Below are positions 47,243 to 60,350 of a stretch of DNA of 64,000 bases, one piece after another. The stretch is from NCBI RefSeq assembly GCF_937616625.2, contig NC_065576.1:21912001-21976000 (forward strand). Direction: 5' to 3'. The notes beneath the pieces were generated by a model. That model worked only from the letters and a program-made list of their open reading frames with translations, did not search any database and was not told the origin of the DNA. Both the position numbers and the translations under genes were made by a program. The stretch is from Mercurialis annua. Its lineage: Eukaryota; Streptophyta; Magnoliopsida; Malpighiales; Euphorbiaceae. The stretch's first letter is position 1. Every line of letters begins with the position of its first letter.

Positions 47243-50200
47243 AGCCAAACGTTTAAAATGTTACGAAACCAATCCAAATGTATAAAACGTTATGAAACAA
47301 ATCCAAACGTTTCCCCTTTTTTGAGATTGAAGCCAAACGTTTACTAACGTTGCGAAATAAATCAAACGTTACGCCTTTTTAGTGATTTAAGCCAAACGTT
47401 TACAAATGTTACGAAACAAATCCAAACGTTTTCCATTTTCGGCAATTTAAGCCAAATGTTTACAAATGTTACGAAATAAATCAAAACGTTTCACCTTTTT
47501 ACCGATTTAAGCCAAACATTTACAAACGTTATGAAACAAATCCAAACGTTTAACATTTTTAGCGATTTATGCCAAACGTTTATAAATGTTACGAAACAAA
47601 TCCAAATGTTTCACCATTTTAGCTATTTAAGCCAAACGTTTAAAACCTTACGAAACCAATCCAAACGTTTAAAACGTTACAAAAAAATCCAAATGTTTCA
47701 CCTTTTTAGCTATTTAAGCCAAACGTTTACAAACGTTACGAAACAAATCCAAATGTTTCACCTTTTTAGCAATTTAAGCCAAACGTTTAAACCGTTACGA
47801 AAAAACCAATCCAAATTTTTAAAACGTTAAGAAATAAATCCTAACGTTTTACAGTTTTAGCGATTTCAGCCAAATGTTTCGAAACAAATCCAAACGTTTC
47901 ACCTTTTTAGCGATTTAAGCCAAACGTTTACAAACGTTACGAAACAAATCCAAACGTTTCGAAACCATTTTAGCGATTTAAGCCAAACGTTTAAAATGTT
48001 ACGAAACAAATCCAAACGTTTCACATTTTTAGGGATTTAAGCCAAACGTTTACAAACATTACGAAACAAATCTAAACGTTTCCCCTTTTAGCGATTTAAG
48101 CCAAACATTTAAAACATTACGAAACCAATCCAAACGTTTAAAAAGTTACAAAAAAAATCCAAACATTTCACCTTTTTAGCAATTAAAGCCTAACATTTAC
48201 AAACACTACTAAACAAATAAAAACGTTTCACCGTTTAGCGATTTAGGCCAAACGTTTAAGACTTTATGAAACCAACCCAAACGTTTAAAACGTTACGAAA
48301 CAAATCCAAACGTTTCACCTTTTTAGCGATTTAGGCAAACGTTAAAAATATTACAAAACCAATCTAAACGTTTAAAACATTACGAAACAAATCCTAACGG
48401 TTCACCATTTTAGCGATTTCAGCCAAACGTTTAAAACGTGATGGAACAAATAGAAACGTTTCATCTCTTTAACGATTTAAGCCAAACATTTACAAATGTT
48501 ACGAAACAAATCCAAATGTTTCGCGTTTTTAGCAATTTAAGTCGAACGTTTAAAACGTTATGAAACCAATCCAAACGTATAAAACGTTACGAAACTAATC
48601 CAAAAGTTTCAACTATTAAGCGATTTAAGCCAAACATTTACAAACGTTACGAAACAAATCAAACGTTTCACCTTTTTAGCGATATAAGGCATCCGTTTAA
48701 AAAGTTACGAAACCAATCCAAGCGTTTAAAACGTTTTGAAACAAATCCTAACGTTTTACCATTTTAGCCATTTAAGACAAACGTTTTGAAACAAATCCAA
48801 ACGTTTCACCTTATTAGCGATTTAAGCCAAATGTTTACTAATGTTATGAAACAAATCCAAACGTTTCACCTTTTTAGCGATTTAAGCCAAACGTTTAAAA
48901 CGTTACTAAAAAAATCCAAACGTTTCATATTTTTAGCAATTTAAGTGAAACATTTACAAACGTTGCGAAATAAATCCAAACGTTTCACCTTTTTAGCGAT
49001 TGAAGCCAAACATTTAAAACTTTTCGAAACCAATCCAAACGTTTGAAATTTTATGAAACATATCCAAACAATTCACCTTTATAGCAATTTAAACCTAACG
49101 TTTATAAATATTACGAAACAAATCCAAACATTTCAGCATTTTGCGATTTAAGCCAAACGTTTTAAACGTTACGAAACCAATCCAAACGTTTCACCTTTTT
49201 AGCGATTTAAGCCAACGTTTAACATGTTACGAAACCAACCCAAGTTTAAAACGTTGCGAAACAAATTTTAACATTTAACCATTTTAGCAATTTAAGCCAA
49301 ACGTTTAAAACGTTTCAAAACAAATCCAAACGTTTCACCTTTTTAGTGATTTAAGCTAAACATTTACAAACGTTATGAAACAAATTAAAACGTTTCTTCT
49401 TTTTAGCGATTTAAGCCAAACGTTTAAAACGTTAGGGAACAAATCCAATCGTTTCGCCTTTCTAGCAATTTAAGCCAAACGTGTACAAACTTTACGAAAC
49501 AAATCTAAACGTTTCACCTTTTTAGCAATTTAAGCGAAACGTTTAAAACGTTACGAAACCAATCAAAACGTTTAAAATGGTACGAAACAAATCCTAAGGT
49601 TTTACCATTTTAGTGATTCAAGAAAAATATTTAGAACGTTTCTAAATAAATCCAAATGTTTCACCATTTTAGCGATTTGAGCCAAATGTTTAAAACGTTA
49701 AACCAATCCAAACGTTTAAGACGTTACGAAAGAAATCCAAATATTTTACCTTTTTAGCGATTTAAGCCTAACGTTTACAAACATTACGAAACAAATCAAA
49801 ATGTTTCACCTTTTAGCAATTTAAGCCAAACGTTTAAAACGTTATGAAACCAATCCAAACGTATAAAATGTTACGAAACAAAGCCAAATATTTCACCTTT
49901 TTAGCGATATAAGCCAAATGTTTACAAATGTCACAAAACAAATCCAATTGTTTCACCTCTTTAGCGATTTAAGCCAAACGTTTAAAACGTTACGAAAGCA
50001 ATCCAAACGTTTATAACATTTCGAAACATATCCAAACGTTTCCACTTTTTAGCAATTTAAGGCAAACGTTTACAAACGTTACAAAACAAATCAAAACTTT
50101 TAACTTTTTTTGCGATTTAAGCCAAACGTTTAACACGTTGCGAAACAAATCCAAATGTTTCACTTTATTAGCAATTCAAGTCAAACGTTTACAAACGTTG

Positions 50201-53200
50201 CGAAACTAATCCAAACGTTTCACCTTTTTAGCAATTTAAGCCAAACGTTTAAAACATTACGAAACCAATCCAAATGTTTAATACGTTATGAAACAAATCC
50301 AAACATTTGACATTTTTAGCGATTTAATCCTAATGTTTACAAATATTACGAAACAAATAAAAAGGTTTCACATTTTAAGCCCAATCTTTACAAACGTTAC
50401 AAAACAAATCCAAACGTTTCACGTTTTTAGCGATTTAAGCCAAACGTTTAAAACGTTACGAAATAAGTCCTAACGTTTAACTTTTTAGCGATTCAAGCCA
50501 AACATTTAAAACGTTTTGAAACAAATCCAAAAGTTTCACCATATTAGCGATTTAAGCCAAACGTTTAAAACGTTAAGAAACCAATTAAACTATTTAACAC
50601 GTTACGAAAGAAATCCAAACGTTTTCCCTTTTTAGCGATTCAAGCCAAATGTTTACAAACGTTACGAAATAAATCCAAACGTTTCGCCTCATTAAAGATT
50701 TAAGTCAAATCTTTACAAACGTTACAAAACAAATCCAAACGTTTCACATTTTTAGTGATTTAAGCCAAACATTTACAAATACTACGAAACGAATCCAAAC
50801 GTTTCCCCTTTTTAGTCATTTAAGCCAAACGTTTAAAACGTTACGAAGCAAATCCAAATGTTTAAAACGTTACGAAACAAATCCATATGTTTCCCCTATT
50901 TAGCGATTAAAGCCAAAAGTTTACAAACATTACAAAATCAATCCAAACATTTTGCCTTTTTAGCGATTTAAGCCAAACGTTTACAAACGTTACAAAACAT
51001 ATCCAGACGTTTCCCATTTATAGCGATTTAAGCCAAATTTTTACAAATGTTTCGAAATAAATCCAAACGTGTCACCTTTTTAGCAATTTATGCCAAACGT
51101 TACGAAACAAATCAAAATGTTTCACCTTTTTAGCGATTTAAGCCAAACATTTAAAACGTTACAAAACAAATCCAAACATTTCACCGTTTTAGCGATTTAA
51201 ACCAAACATTTACAAACGTTACGAAACAAATCCAAACGTTTCCCCTTTTTAACAATTTAAGCCAAGCGTTTACAAACAATATGAAATAAATCCAAACGTT
51301 TCCTCTTTTTAGCACTTTAGATCAAACATTTGCAAACGTTACGAAACCAATCCAAACGTTTCACTTTTTTACCGATTTAAGCCAAACGTTTAAAACCTTA
51401 CGAAACCAATCCCAACGTTTAAAACGTTACGGGACAAATCCAAACGTTCCCCATTTTTAGCGTATCAACCCACACATTTACAAACGTTATGAAACAAATC
51501 AAACGTTTCACCTTTTAGCGATTTAAGCAAAAAGTTTAAAACGTTACGAAACCAACCCAAACGTTGAAAACTTTAAGAAACAAATTCAAATGTTTCACCT
51601 TTTTAACGATTTAAGCCAAATTTTTACAAATGTTACGAAACAAAACCAAACGTTTCACCTTTTTCGCGATTTATGCCAAATATTTACAAATGTTATGAAA
51701 TAAATCCAAACGTTTCACCTTTATAGCGATTTAAGCCAAACATTTAATATGTTACGAAACCAATCCATACGTTTAAAACGTTATGAAAAATATACAAACG
51801 TTTCCCCTTTATAGCTATTTAAGCCAAACGTTTGCAAACGTTACGAAATAAATCCTAACGTTTCACTTTTTTCGCGATTTAATTAAAACATTTAAAACAT
51901 TACGAAACCAATCAAAACATTTAAAATGTTACGAAACAAATCCTAGCGTTTCACCTTTTAAGTGATTTAAGCCAAATGTTTAAAACATAACGAAACAAAT
52001 CCTAGCGTTTCACCTTTTTAACGATTTAAGCCAAATGTTTAAAACGATACGAAAAAAATCCTAACGTTTACCTTTTTAGCTATTTAAGACAAAGGTTTCA
52101 AAATAAATCCAAACGTTTCACCTTTTTAGCGATTTAAGCCAAACGTTTAAAACGTTACGAAAAAATCCAAATGTTTAAAACATTACAAAACAAATCCATT
52201 TCACCTTTTTATCAATTTTAGAAAAACGTTTACAAATGTTAAAAAATTGATCCAAACGTTTCACCTTTTTAGCGATTTAAGCCCAACGTTTAAAACGTTA
52301 AGAAACCAATCCAAATGTTTAAAACGTTACGAAACAAATCCAAACGTTGCCTCTTTTTGGCAATTTAAGCCAAACGTTTACAAGCGTTACGAAATAAATC
52401 CAAACGTTTCGCCTTTTTAGCGATTAAAGTCAAACGTTTACAAACGTTATGAAACAAATCCAAACGTTTCACTTTTTTTGAAAGTTAAGGGAAACGTTTA
52501 CAAATGTTATGAAACAAATCCAAACGTTCCCTCTTTTTAGCGATTTAAGCCAAACTTTTAAAATGTTACGAAACCAATCCAAACGTTTAAAACGTTACGA
52601 AACAAATCCAAATGTTTCACCTTTTTAGCGATATAAGCCTAACGTTTACAAGCATTTCAAAACAAATGCAAACGTTTCCCCATTTTAGCGATTTAAGCCA
52701 AGCGTTTATAAATTACGAAACAAATCCAAACGTTTAAGCTTTTTAACGATTTAAGCCAAACGTTTTAAACGTTACGAAACCAATCCAAATGTTTAAAACG
52801 TTATGAAACAAATCAAAACATTTCATATTTTTAGCGATTTAAGCCTAACGTTTAAAATCACTACGAAACAAATCCAAACGTTTTACCTTTTAGCGATTTA
52901 AGCCAAACGTTTAAAACGTTACGAAAACAGTTCAAATGGTTAAAATGTTACGAAACAAATCCTAATGTTTAACAATTTTAGCGATTTAACACTAACGTTT
53001 AAAATGTTCCAAAACATATCCAAACGTCTCCCCTTATTAGCGATTTAAGCCAAACGTTTACAAACATTACGAAACAAATCAAAATGTTTTACCTTTTTTG
53101 CAATTTAAGCCAAACGTTTAAAACGTTACGAATCAAATCCAAACGTTTCATCTTTTTAGCAAATTAAGCCAAACGTTACGAAACAAATCCAAACGTTTCA

Positions 53201-56200
53201 CCTTTTAAGCTATTTAAGCCAAACGTTTAAAATGTTATGAAACCAATCCAAACGTTTAAAACGGTACAAAAAAAATCCAAACGTTTAATACATTAAAAAA
53301 CAAATCCAAACATTTTACCTTTTTAGCGATTTAAGCCTAACGCTTACAAACATTACGAAACAAATCCAAATGCTTCATCTTTTAGCAATTTAAGCCAAAT
53401 GCTTAACACGTTACAAAACGAATCCAAACGTTTAAAACGTATGAAACAAATCTAAACGGTTCACATTTTTAGCGATTTATGCAAAACGTTTAAAACGTTT
53501 CGAAACCAGACCAAACGTTTAAAACATAACCAAACAAATCCTAACATTTAACCATTTTTGCGATTTAAGGCAAACTTTTCTAAACAAATACAAACGTTTC
53601 ACCTTTTTAGCGATTTAAGCAAAACAATTAAAACGTTTCAAAACCAATCCAAAAGTTTGAAATATTTCTAAACAAATCCAAACATTTTACCTCTTTAGCT
53701 TTAAGCTAAACATTTACAAATGATACGAAACAAATCAAAACGTTTCACCTTTTTAACGATTTAAGCCAAACGTTTAAAACGTTACGAAACAAATCTAAAC
53801 GTTTCCCCATTTTGCGATTTAAGCCAAACGTTTACAAACGTTATGAAACAAATCCAAATGTTTCCCCTTTTTAATAATTTATGCCAAACATTTTAAACGT
53901 TCCAAAACCAATCCAAATGTTTAAAACATTACGAAACAAATCCAAACATTTCATATTTTTAGCGATTTAAGACTCACGTTTAAAAACATTACGAAAAAAA
54001 TCCAAACGTTTTACCTTTTAGCAATTTAAGCCAAACGTTTAAAACATTACGAAACCAGTCCAAACGTTTAAAATGTTACGAAACAAAGCCTAACGTTTAA
54101 CTATTTTTGCGATTTAAGACAAACATTTAAAATGTTTCGAAACAAATACAAACATTTCACCTTTTTAGCGATTTATACCAAACCTTACGAAACAAATCAA
54201 AATGTTTCACCTTTTTAGCGATTTAAGCCAAACGTTTAAAACTTTAAAAAACAAATCCAAACGTTTCACCTTTTTAGCGATTTAAGATAAACGTTTAAAA
54301 ACTTGAAGAAAAAAATCCAAACGTTTCCGCTTTTTATCAATTTATGCTAAATGTTTACAAACATTACGAAACAAATCCAAACGTTTCCCCTTTTTTCCAT
54401 TTAGGCCAAACGTTTGAAAAAGTTACGAAACAAATCCAAACGTTTCACCCTTTTAGCGATTTAAGTCAAACGTTTAAAACCTTACGAAACCAATTTAAAC
54501 GTTTAAAACGTTACGAGACAAATCCAAACGTTTTACCTTTTAGCGATTTAAGCCAAACGTTTACAAACGTTACGAAACAAATCCAAACGTTTCACCTTTT
54601 TAGCGATTTAAGACAAACGTTTTAAACGTTATGATACCAACCCAAACGTTAAAAACATTACGAAACAAATTCAAACGTTTCACCTTTTTAGCGATTTATG
54701 CCAAATTTTTACAAATGATACGAATAAATCCAAAAGTTTCACCTTTTTGGCGATGTAAGCCAAATTTTTACAAACGTTACGAAATAAATCCAAACGTTTC
54801 ACCTTTTTAGCGATTTAAGCTAAACGTTTAATATGTTATGAAACCAATCCATACGTTTAAAACGTTACGAAACAAATCCAAACGTTTCCCCTTTATAGCG
54901 ATTTAAGCCAAACGTTTGCAAACCTTACGAAACAAATCCTAACGTTTCACCTTTCTTGCGATTTAATATATACATTTAAAACATTACGAAACCAATCAAA
55001 ACATTTAAAATGTTACGAAACAAATCCTAGCGCTTCACCTTTTAAGCGATTTAAGCCAAACGTTTAAAACATTACGAAACAAATCCTAACGTTTCACCTT
55101 TTTAGCAATTTAAGCCAAATGTTTAAAACGTTACTAAAAAAAATTTAACATTTACCTTTTTAGCTATTTAAGCCAAACGTTTCAAAAAAAATCCAAATAT
55201 TACACCTTTTTAGCGATTTAAGCCAAACGCTTACAAATATTACGAAATAGATCCAAACGTTTCACCTTTTTAGTGATATAAGCCAAAAGTTTTAAATGTT
55301 ACGAAACCAATCCAAATGTTTAAAACATTACGAAACAAATCTAAATGTTTTCCTTTTCTAGCGATTTAAGCCAAACGTTTACCAACGTTACGAAATAAAT
55401 CCAAACCTTTCGCCTTTTTAGCGATTAAATTCAAACGTTTACAAACGTTATGAAAAAAAATCTAAACGTTTCACATTTTTGGAAAGTTACGGCAAACGTT
55501 TACAAATGTTACGAAACAAATCCAAATGTTTACAAATGTTACGAAACAAATCCAAAGGTTTCCCCTTTTTGGCGATTTAAGAAAAACGCTTAAAACGTTA
55601 TGTAACCAATCCAAACGTTTAAAACGTTACGAAACAAATCCAAATGTTTCACCTTTTTAGCGATATAAGCCTAACGTTTACAAAGGTTACGAAACAAATA
55701 CAAACGTTTCCCCATTTTAGCGATTTAAGCCAAACGTTTACAAACAATACGATACAAATCCAAACGTTTAACTATTTTAACGATTTAAGCCAAACGTTTT
55801 AAACGTTACGGAGCCAATCAAAATGTTTAAAACATTACGAAAAAATCCAAACATTTAACATTATTAGCGATTTAAGCCTAAAGTTTAAAAACATTACAAA
55901 ACAAATTCAAAGGTTTTACCTTTTAGCGATTTAAGCCAAACGTTTAAAACGTTACAAAACCAATCCAAATGTTTAAAATGTTACAAAACAAATCCTAACG
56001 TGTAACAATTTTAGCGAGAACGTTTAAAACGTTTCGAAACAAATCCAAACGTTTAACCTTTTTAGCGAGTTAAGCCAAACGTTACGAATCAAATCCAAAC
56101 GTTTCACCTTTTTAGAGATTTAAGATAAACGTTTAAAACGTTACGAAACCAATCCAAACGTTTAAAACATTACGAAACAAATCCAAATATTTCACCTTTT

Positions 56201-57062
56201 TGCGATTTATGCCTAACATTTACAAACATTACGAAACAAATCAAAATGTTTGACCTTTTTAGCGATTTAAGACAAAAGTTTAAAACGTTTCGAAACAAAT
56301 CCAAACGTTTCTCCTTTTTAGCGATTTAAGCCAAACGTTTACAAATGTTACGAAACAAATCAAAATGTTTCACCTTTTTAGTGATTTAAGCCTAACGTTT
56401 AAAACATTACAAAACAAATCCAAACGTTTCATTTTTTAGCGATTTAAGCCAAACGTTTACGAACGTTACAAAATAAATCCAAACGTTTCAACTTTTTAGC
56501 TATTTAAGCCAAATGTTCCAAATGCTACGAAACCAATCCAAACGTATCATATTTTTATGGATTTAAGAAAAACGTTTACAAATTTTATGAAATTGATCCA
56601 AACGTTTCACCTTTTTAGCGATTTAAGCCAAACATTTAAAACATTACGAAACCAATCTAAATGTTTAAAACGTTACGAAACAAATCCAAACGTTACCTCT
56701 TTTTAGCGATTTAAGTGAAACATTTAAAAACGTTACGAAATAAATCCAAACGTTTCGCCTTTTTAGCGATTAAAGTCAAACATTTACAAACGTTATGAAA
56801 CAAATCCAAACATTTCATATTTGTAGAAAGTTAAGGCAAACGTTTACAAATGTTATGAAACAAATCCAAATGTTTCCCCTTTTTAGCGATTTAAGCCAAA
56901 CGTTTAAAATGTTACGAAACAATCCAAAGGTTTAAAACGTTATGAAAAAATCCAAATATTTGACCTTTTTAGCGATATAGGCCTAACGTTTACAAACGTT
57001 TCGAAACAAATCCAAACGTTTCCCCATTTTAGCGATTTAAGCCAAAAGTTTACAAACATTAC
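47243..57062 (+). repeat. 60-bp AAACGTTT satellite array, main block
   Basis: About 9.8 kb of tandem units of about 60 bp built from two half-units, roughly GCCAAACGTTTACAAACG-TTACGAAACAAATCC and AAACGTTTCACC-TTTTTAGCGATTTAA. An extra half-unit of about 30 bp (TTACGAAACCAATCC-AAACGTTTAAAACG) is added in many places, giving 90-bp units. Copies are noticeably diverged. The palindrome AAACGTTT recurs about every 30 bp and its centre is often CA or TG. Because 60 is a multiple of three, several chance frames with a 20-residue period arise. They are not genes. Confidence 0.95.
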
Positions 57063-60033
57063 TGTAATAACCCGTATTTTATAACTTCTTTTGGTGGTTG
57101 GTTGTCCGTTTAAAGTTTTTGGTGTGTAATGGACTTTGGTTGTGTTTTCGCTTCGACATGTTCTCGTTGTGATTGCGACTTGTTTTCGGATTGATATATG
57201 TTGGGATTAGCATATGTAGTACCTTGGTTGTGTCGTGTTGAGAGACTTATGTGCACCCCTTGATCCTCTAAGTATTTGATGTTGAATCAATTTGTTTCCG
57301 GGTTGTTATCGAAACAATATTTGCATGTTTTCTAAATCTGTCATGCTGTAGTAAAACGTCCAAATCTCCCAATTGAACCGTCGGATCGGGCTCATCTTTG
57401 GATATGTTGTTCCTGAGAGTATTTACTAAAATCTGGTCGGTTGGATCGTTATTTAGAGGTCCCTAACACTAAAAATACCTATTAAACCGTGGGCTTTAAT
57501 CGAAGCCCATGTAAAGCCCACAATAGTCTATAAGTAGACCCCCTAACTAATGTGATCAGCCCCTTTTCGAACCCTAAAACCTAAAAACGATCTATTACAT
57601 TTATTGACCTATATTTCTTCATTCCAAAACGTTCGGGTTCATTTCATTACGCTAAGTGTGATTTTACGTTCCTCTCGCAAGATTTAAGTGTGTTCTTCGT
57701 CGCGTTCATCGTTGGTGTGTTGGTGGCTTCACTTAGTTTTGGTCCAGACCTTTATTATTGATCTATTTTCATCATACATCAGTTCATACATCAATCTTAG
57801 GTATCTTATCCATTTTCTTTTTATTTATGATTCACTTGTTACGTTTGATGCGCAGAAACATGTAATTTAGGGTTGTAAATGATTGGATTCAATTGATTGT
57901 TGGTTGGTGTTGTATAATCTAAGTATATTAAGTATGATAAAGTTATTCATGAATATAATCTGATCCTAATTGAATTAAGAACAATTTGGTGTAATTAATT
58001 AACGATTTGCCGAAATCTAGACTTGTACGAATTTGATTCGATTAACGATTTGTTCAAGTATTGAATCTGAGTTATTTGAGTTGTTGGGTATTTTTATATC
58101 AATAGCTACTGATCTAAAGATTTTTGATTGAAAATAATAATTAAAATGGAATTGGTTTGTAAAATCTCCACGATTTGCGAAAATGGCAATTTTAAGAAAG
58201 TTAAACGCTACAAATACAAAACGAGTTTGAAATGCTTTACCTACTGATCTAATATGTTCTAAGTGGTGTCTTAAAGGTATTAGATTAGTAGTAACCTGAT
58301 TTGATTCATAGAATTCTTATTTGCTTCAGTTGACTTGTTTAGGCAATTTTTGACGATATTGTCAATATTATTGTTTAAGTGTTTTTGGCTTGTTTTAAAA
58401 CTGATCTTAAGTTGTTTTGTATGTACTTATGGGATATACTACTGATCTAAATGAATTTTCGAGTTAGTATCTTATTTGTTTTGGTACGTATTGGCATATT
58501 TTGTAAACTAGCTAGTTTTACGCTAAAAAGCTATGTTTTCGGTTTCTTTGATTTGTGGTGACTTAGGATCTTATTTGAATTTATATTATATGTTAAGGAA
58601 AGTTCATAATCTGATCTAAAGTGTTTTGGTTTGACTTTCACGATTGGTCTTGTCTTGAGCTAGGTGGTATGAATGCTTAATTGGCATAATTTATGAGAGG
58701 TTTGCTTGATTGATACCAAATGTTTTGATATGACATGTCTTATATCAAATATGATTATTAAGCATGATAGGGCTGTTGTATATTGATTTTTAACTTATTT
58801 GGTTGTGTTTATCCTTTGCGGACTTTTATCGAACACTTTATAATCATGATGATGTACTTGGATTTTAATGTTTAATTTGAGTTCCCTTGTTTTATAAATT
58901 TAGACTTTGGTATATTTAAATGATTCCAGACTTTAAACGAATTGTTTTACTTTGGTTGGATGTTTGGTTTGGGTTAGACTTGGATCGCCCAATTTCTGAG
59001 TATAGGCTTGGCAGTTGTGATAACTTGGCTAGCTCACCACTTTGGTTTAAACTTAGTTTTATGATTTTAACTAAGTTATTGAAATGATTTCCGGATTATG
59101 TTTTCAAAGTGGGAACTCAATTTGACTTAAATATCGTATGACTTTGGTTATGTTCAGTATGTATGATTACTCTAATTTGGTATATGCTTTGGCTATGGAT
59201 TAAGTAAGTGTGTTTGCTTTGTCTTGGCTCGTTGACGTTTGTGCTAGTTATATGTGTTGTCTAGTACTCTTTAGAGTTAGGACATGTTTTAATTCTGATT
59301 TATATTGTCTAGACTCGTCGACTGTTCGTGCTTCGGAGACGAATCAGGATTAGTTGCTTGCCAGGTTATCACGTGGATTAGCAAGCAGTGAGTTTGTACT
59401 TACTATTTACCGCTTTATTAAGTAAATTGTTATTTTAATATCTATATATTGTATACGTGCAATTGCGAACTGTTTTTCCATTATGGCTCTTAGTTGGAAC
59501 ATGCTACCTAATGGACTTCATTAGGACTGCGTGCACACCAGTATTGATCTAGATAAGGTATGTGAAATGTGGTGGTAACTCGGTGTGAGCATAGCTCTCG
59601 GGACCAGTAGAGTAACTCGGTGTAGCTCAGCTCTCGGGACTCTGGTTATGAATTAAGAGTGGTCGGTGGTAACTCGGTGTAGCTCAGCTCTCAGGACCAA
59701 GCCTATTGAAATATGGTTATATGTAGTATTGTGGATTAGGGTTCCAACTATTATACGTAATGTTGTTATTAAAAGTTTTAAACGGTTTTAAAGGTTTTCC
59801 ACTTGATAAATGTAAATAGTGGTATGAACTCATCTTAGTATATCTGACCCCGTTGTTTTCCCAATTTTTCCAGGGTTATGATTTGAACGAGGCAGCTGCT
59901 CTCCGATTCTTTATTTCCTCGGAGGTTTTACTTTATATTTTAACAAAGTTAGTAAACTGATTTTATTCTTAGACCGCAGTAGTAATTAGAAGTCTTACTT
60001 TTCTAATACTTGTTATCAGATTTAGTTCAATTG

Positions 60034-60091
<58 letters not shown>

Positions 60092-60345
60092 TTAGCATTT
60101 TTATATTAACTTGGGTTAATATGTATTTCTGCCATGTTTAAGACTCTGAGTTGGCTGAGCACTTTATAATAAATGTTGTATATTATGAACTGCTAGAACT
60201 AGGCTGAAGTCTCGGTTGCCCCGCAGCATTGATTTTCTTGCAGGTTTATGTATTTGATGGTTATCCGCTAGGCTAGCTACGGGTTTTGGTACAACCATAC
60301 CCATACCCTAGCGCCAGTCGCGATTCATGAAAATGGGTCGTGACA
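57063..60345 (+). mobile_element. Gypsy solo LTR inserted in the satellite
   Basis: Starts TGTAATAACCC and ends GGGTCGTGACA (3283 bp). ATTAC flanks it at 57058-57062 and at 60346-60350. It contains the CTCGGTGTAGCTCAGCTCTC minisatellite (three copies, about 59570-59700), shared inverted with LTR B, and a (TA)n run at 60036-60088. No internal region remains. The satellite resumes in the same orientation on the right, so the array existed before the insertion. Confidence 0.94.
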
Positions 60346-60350
60346 ATTAC

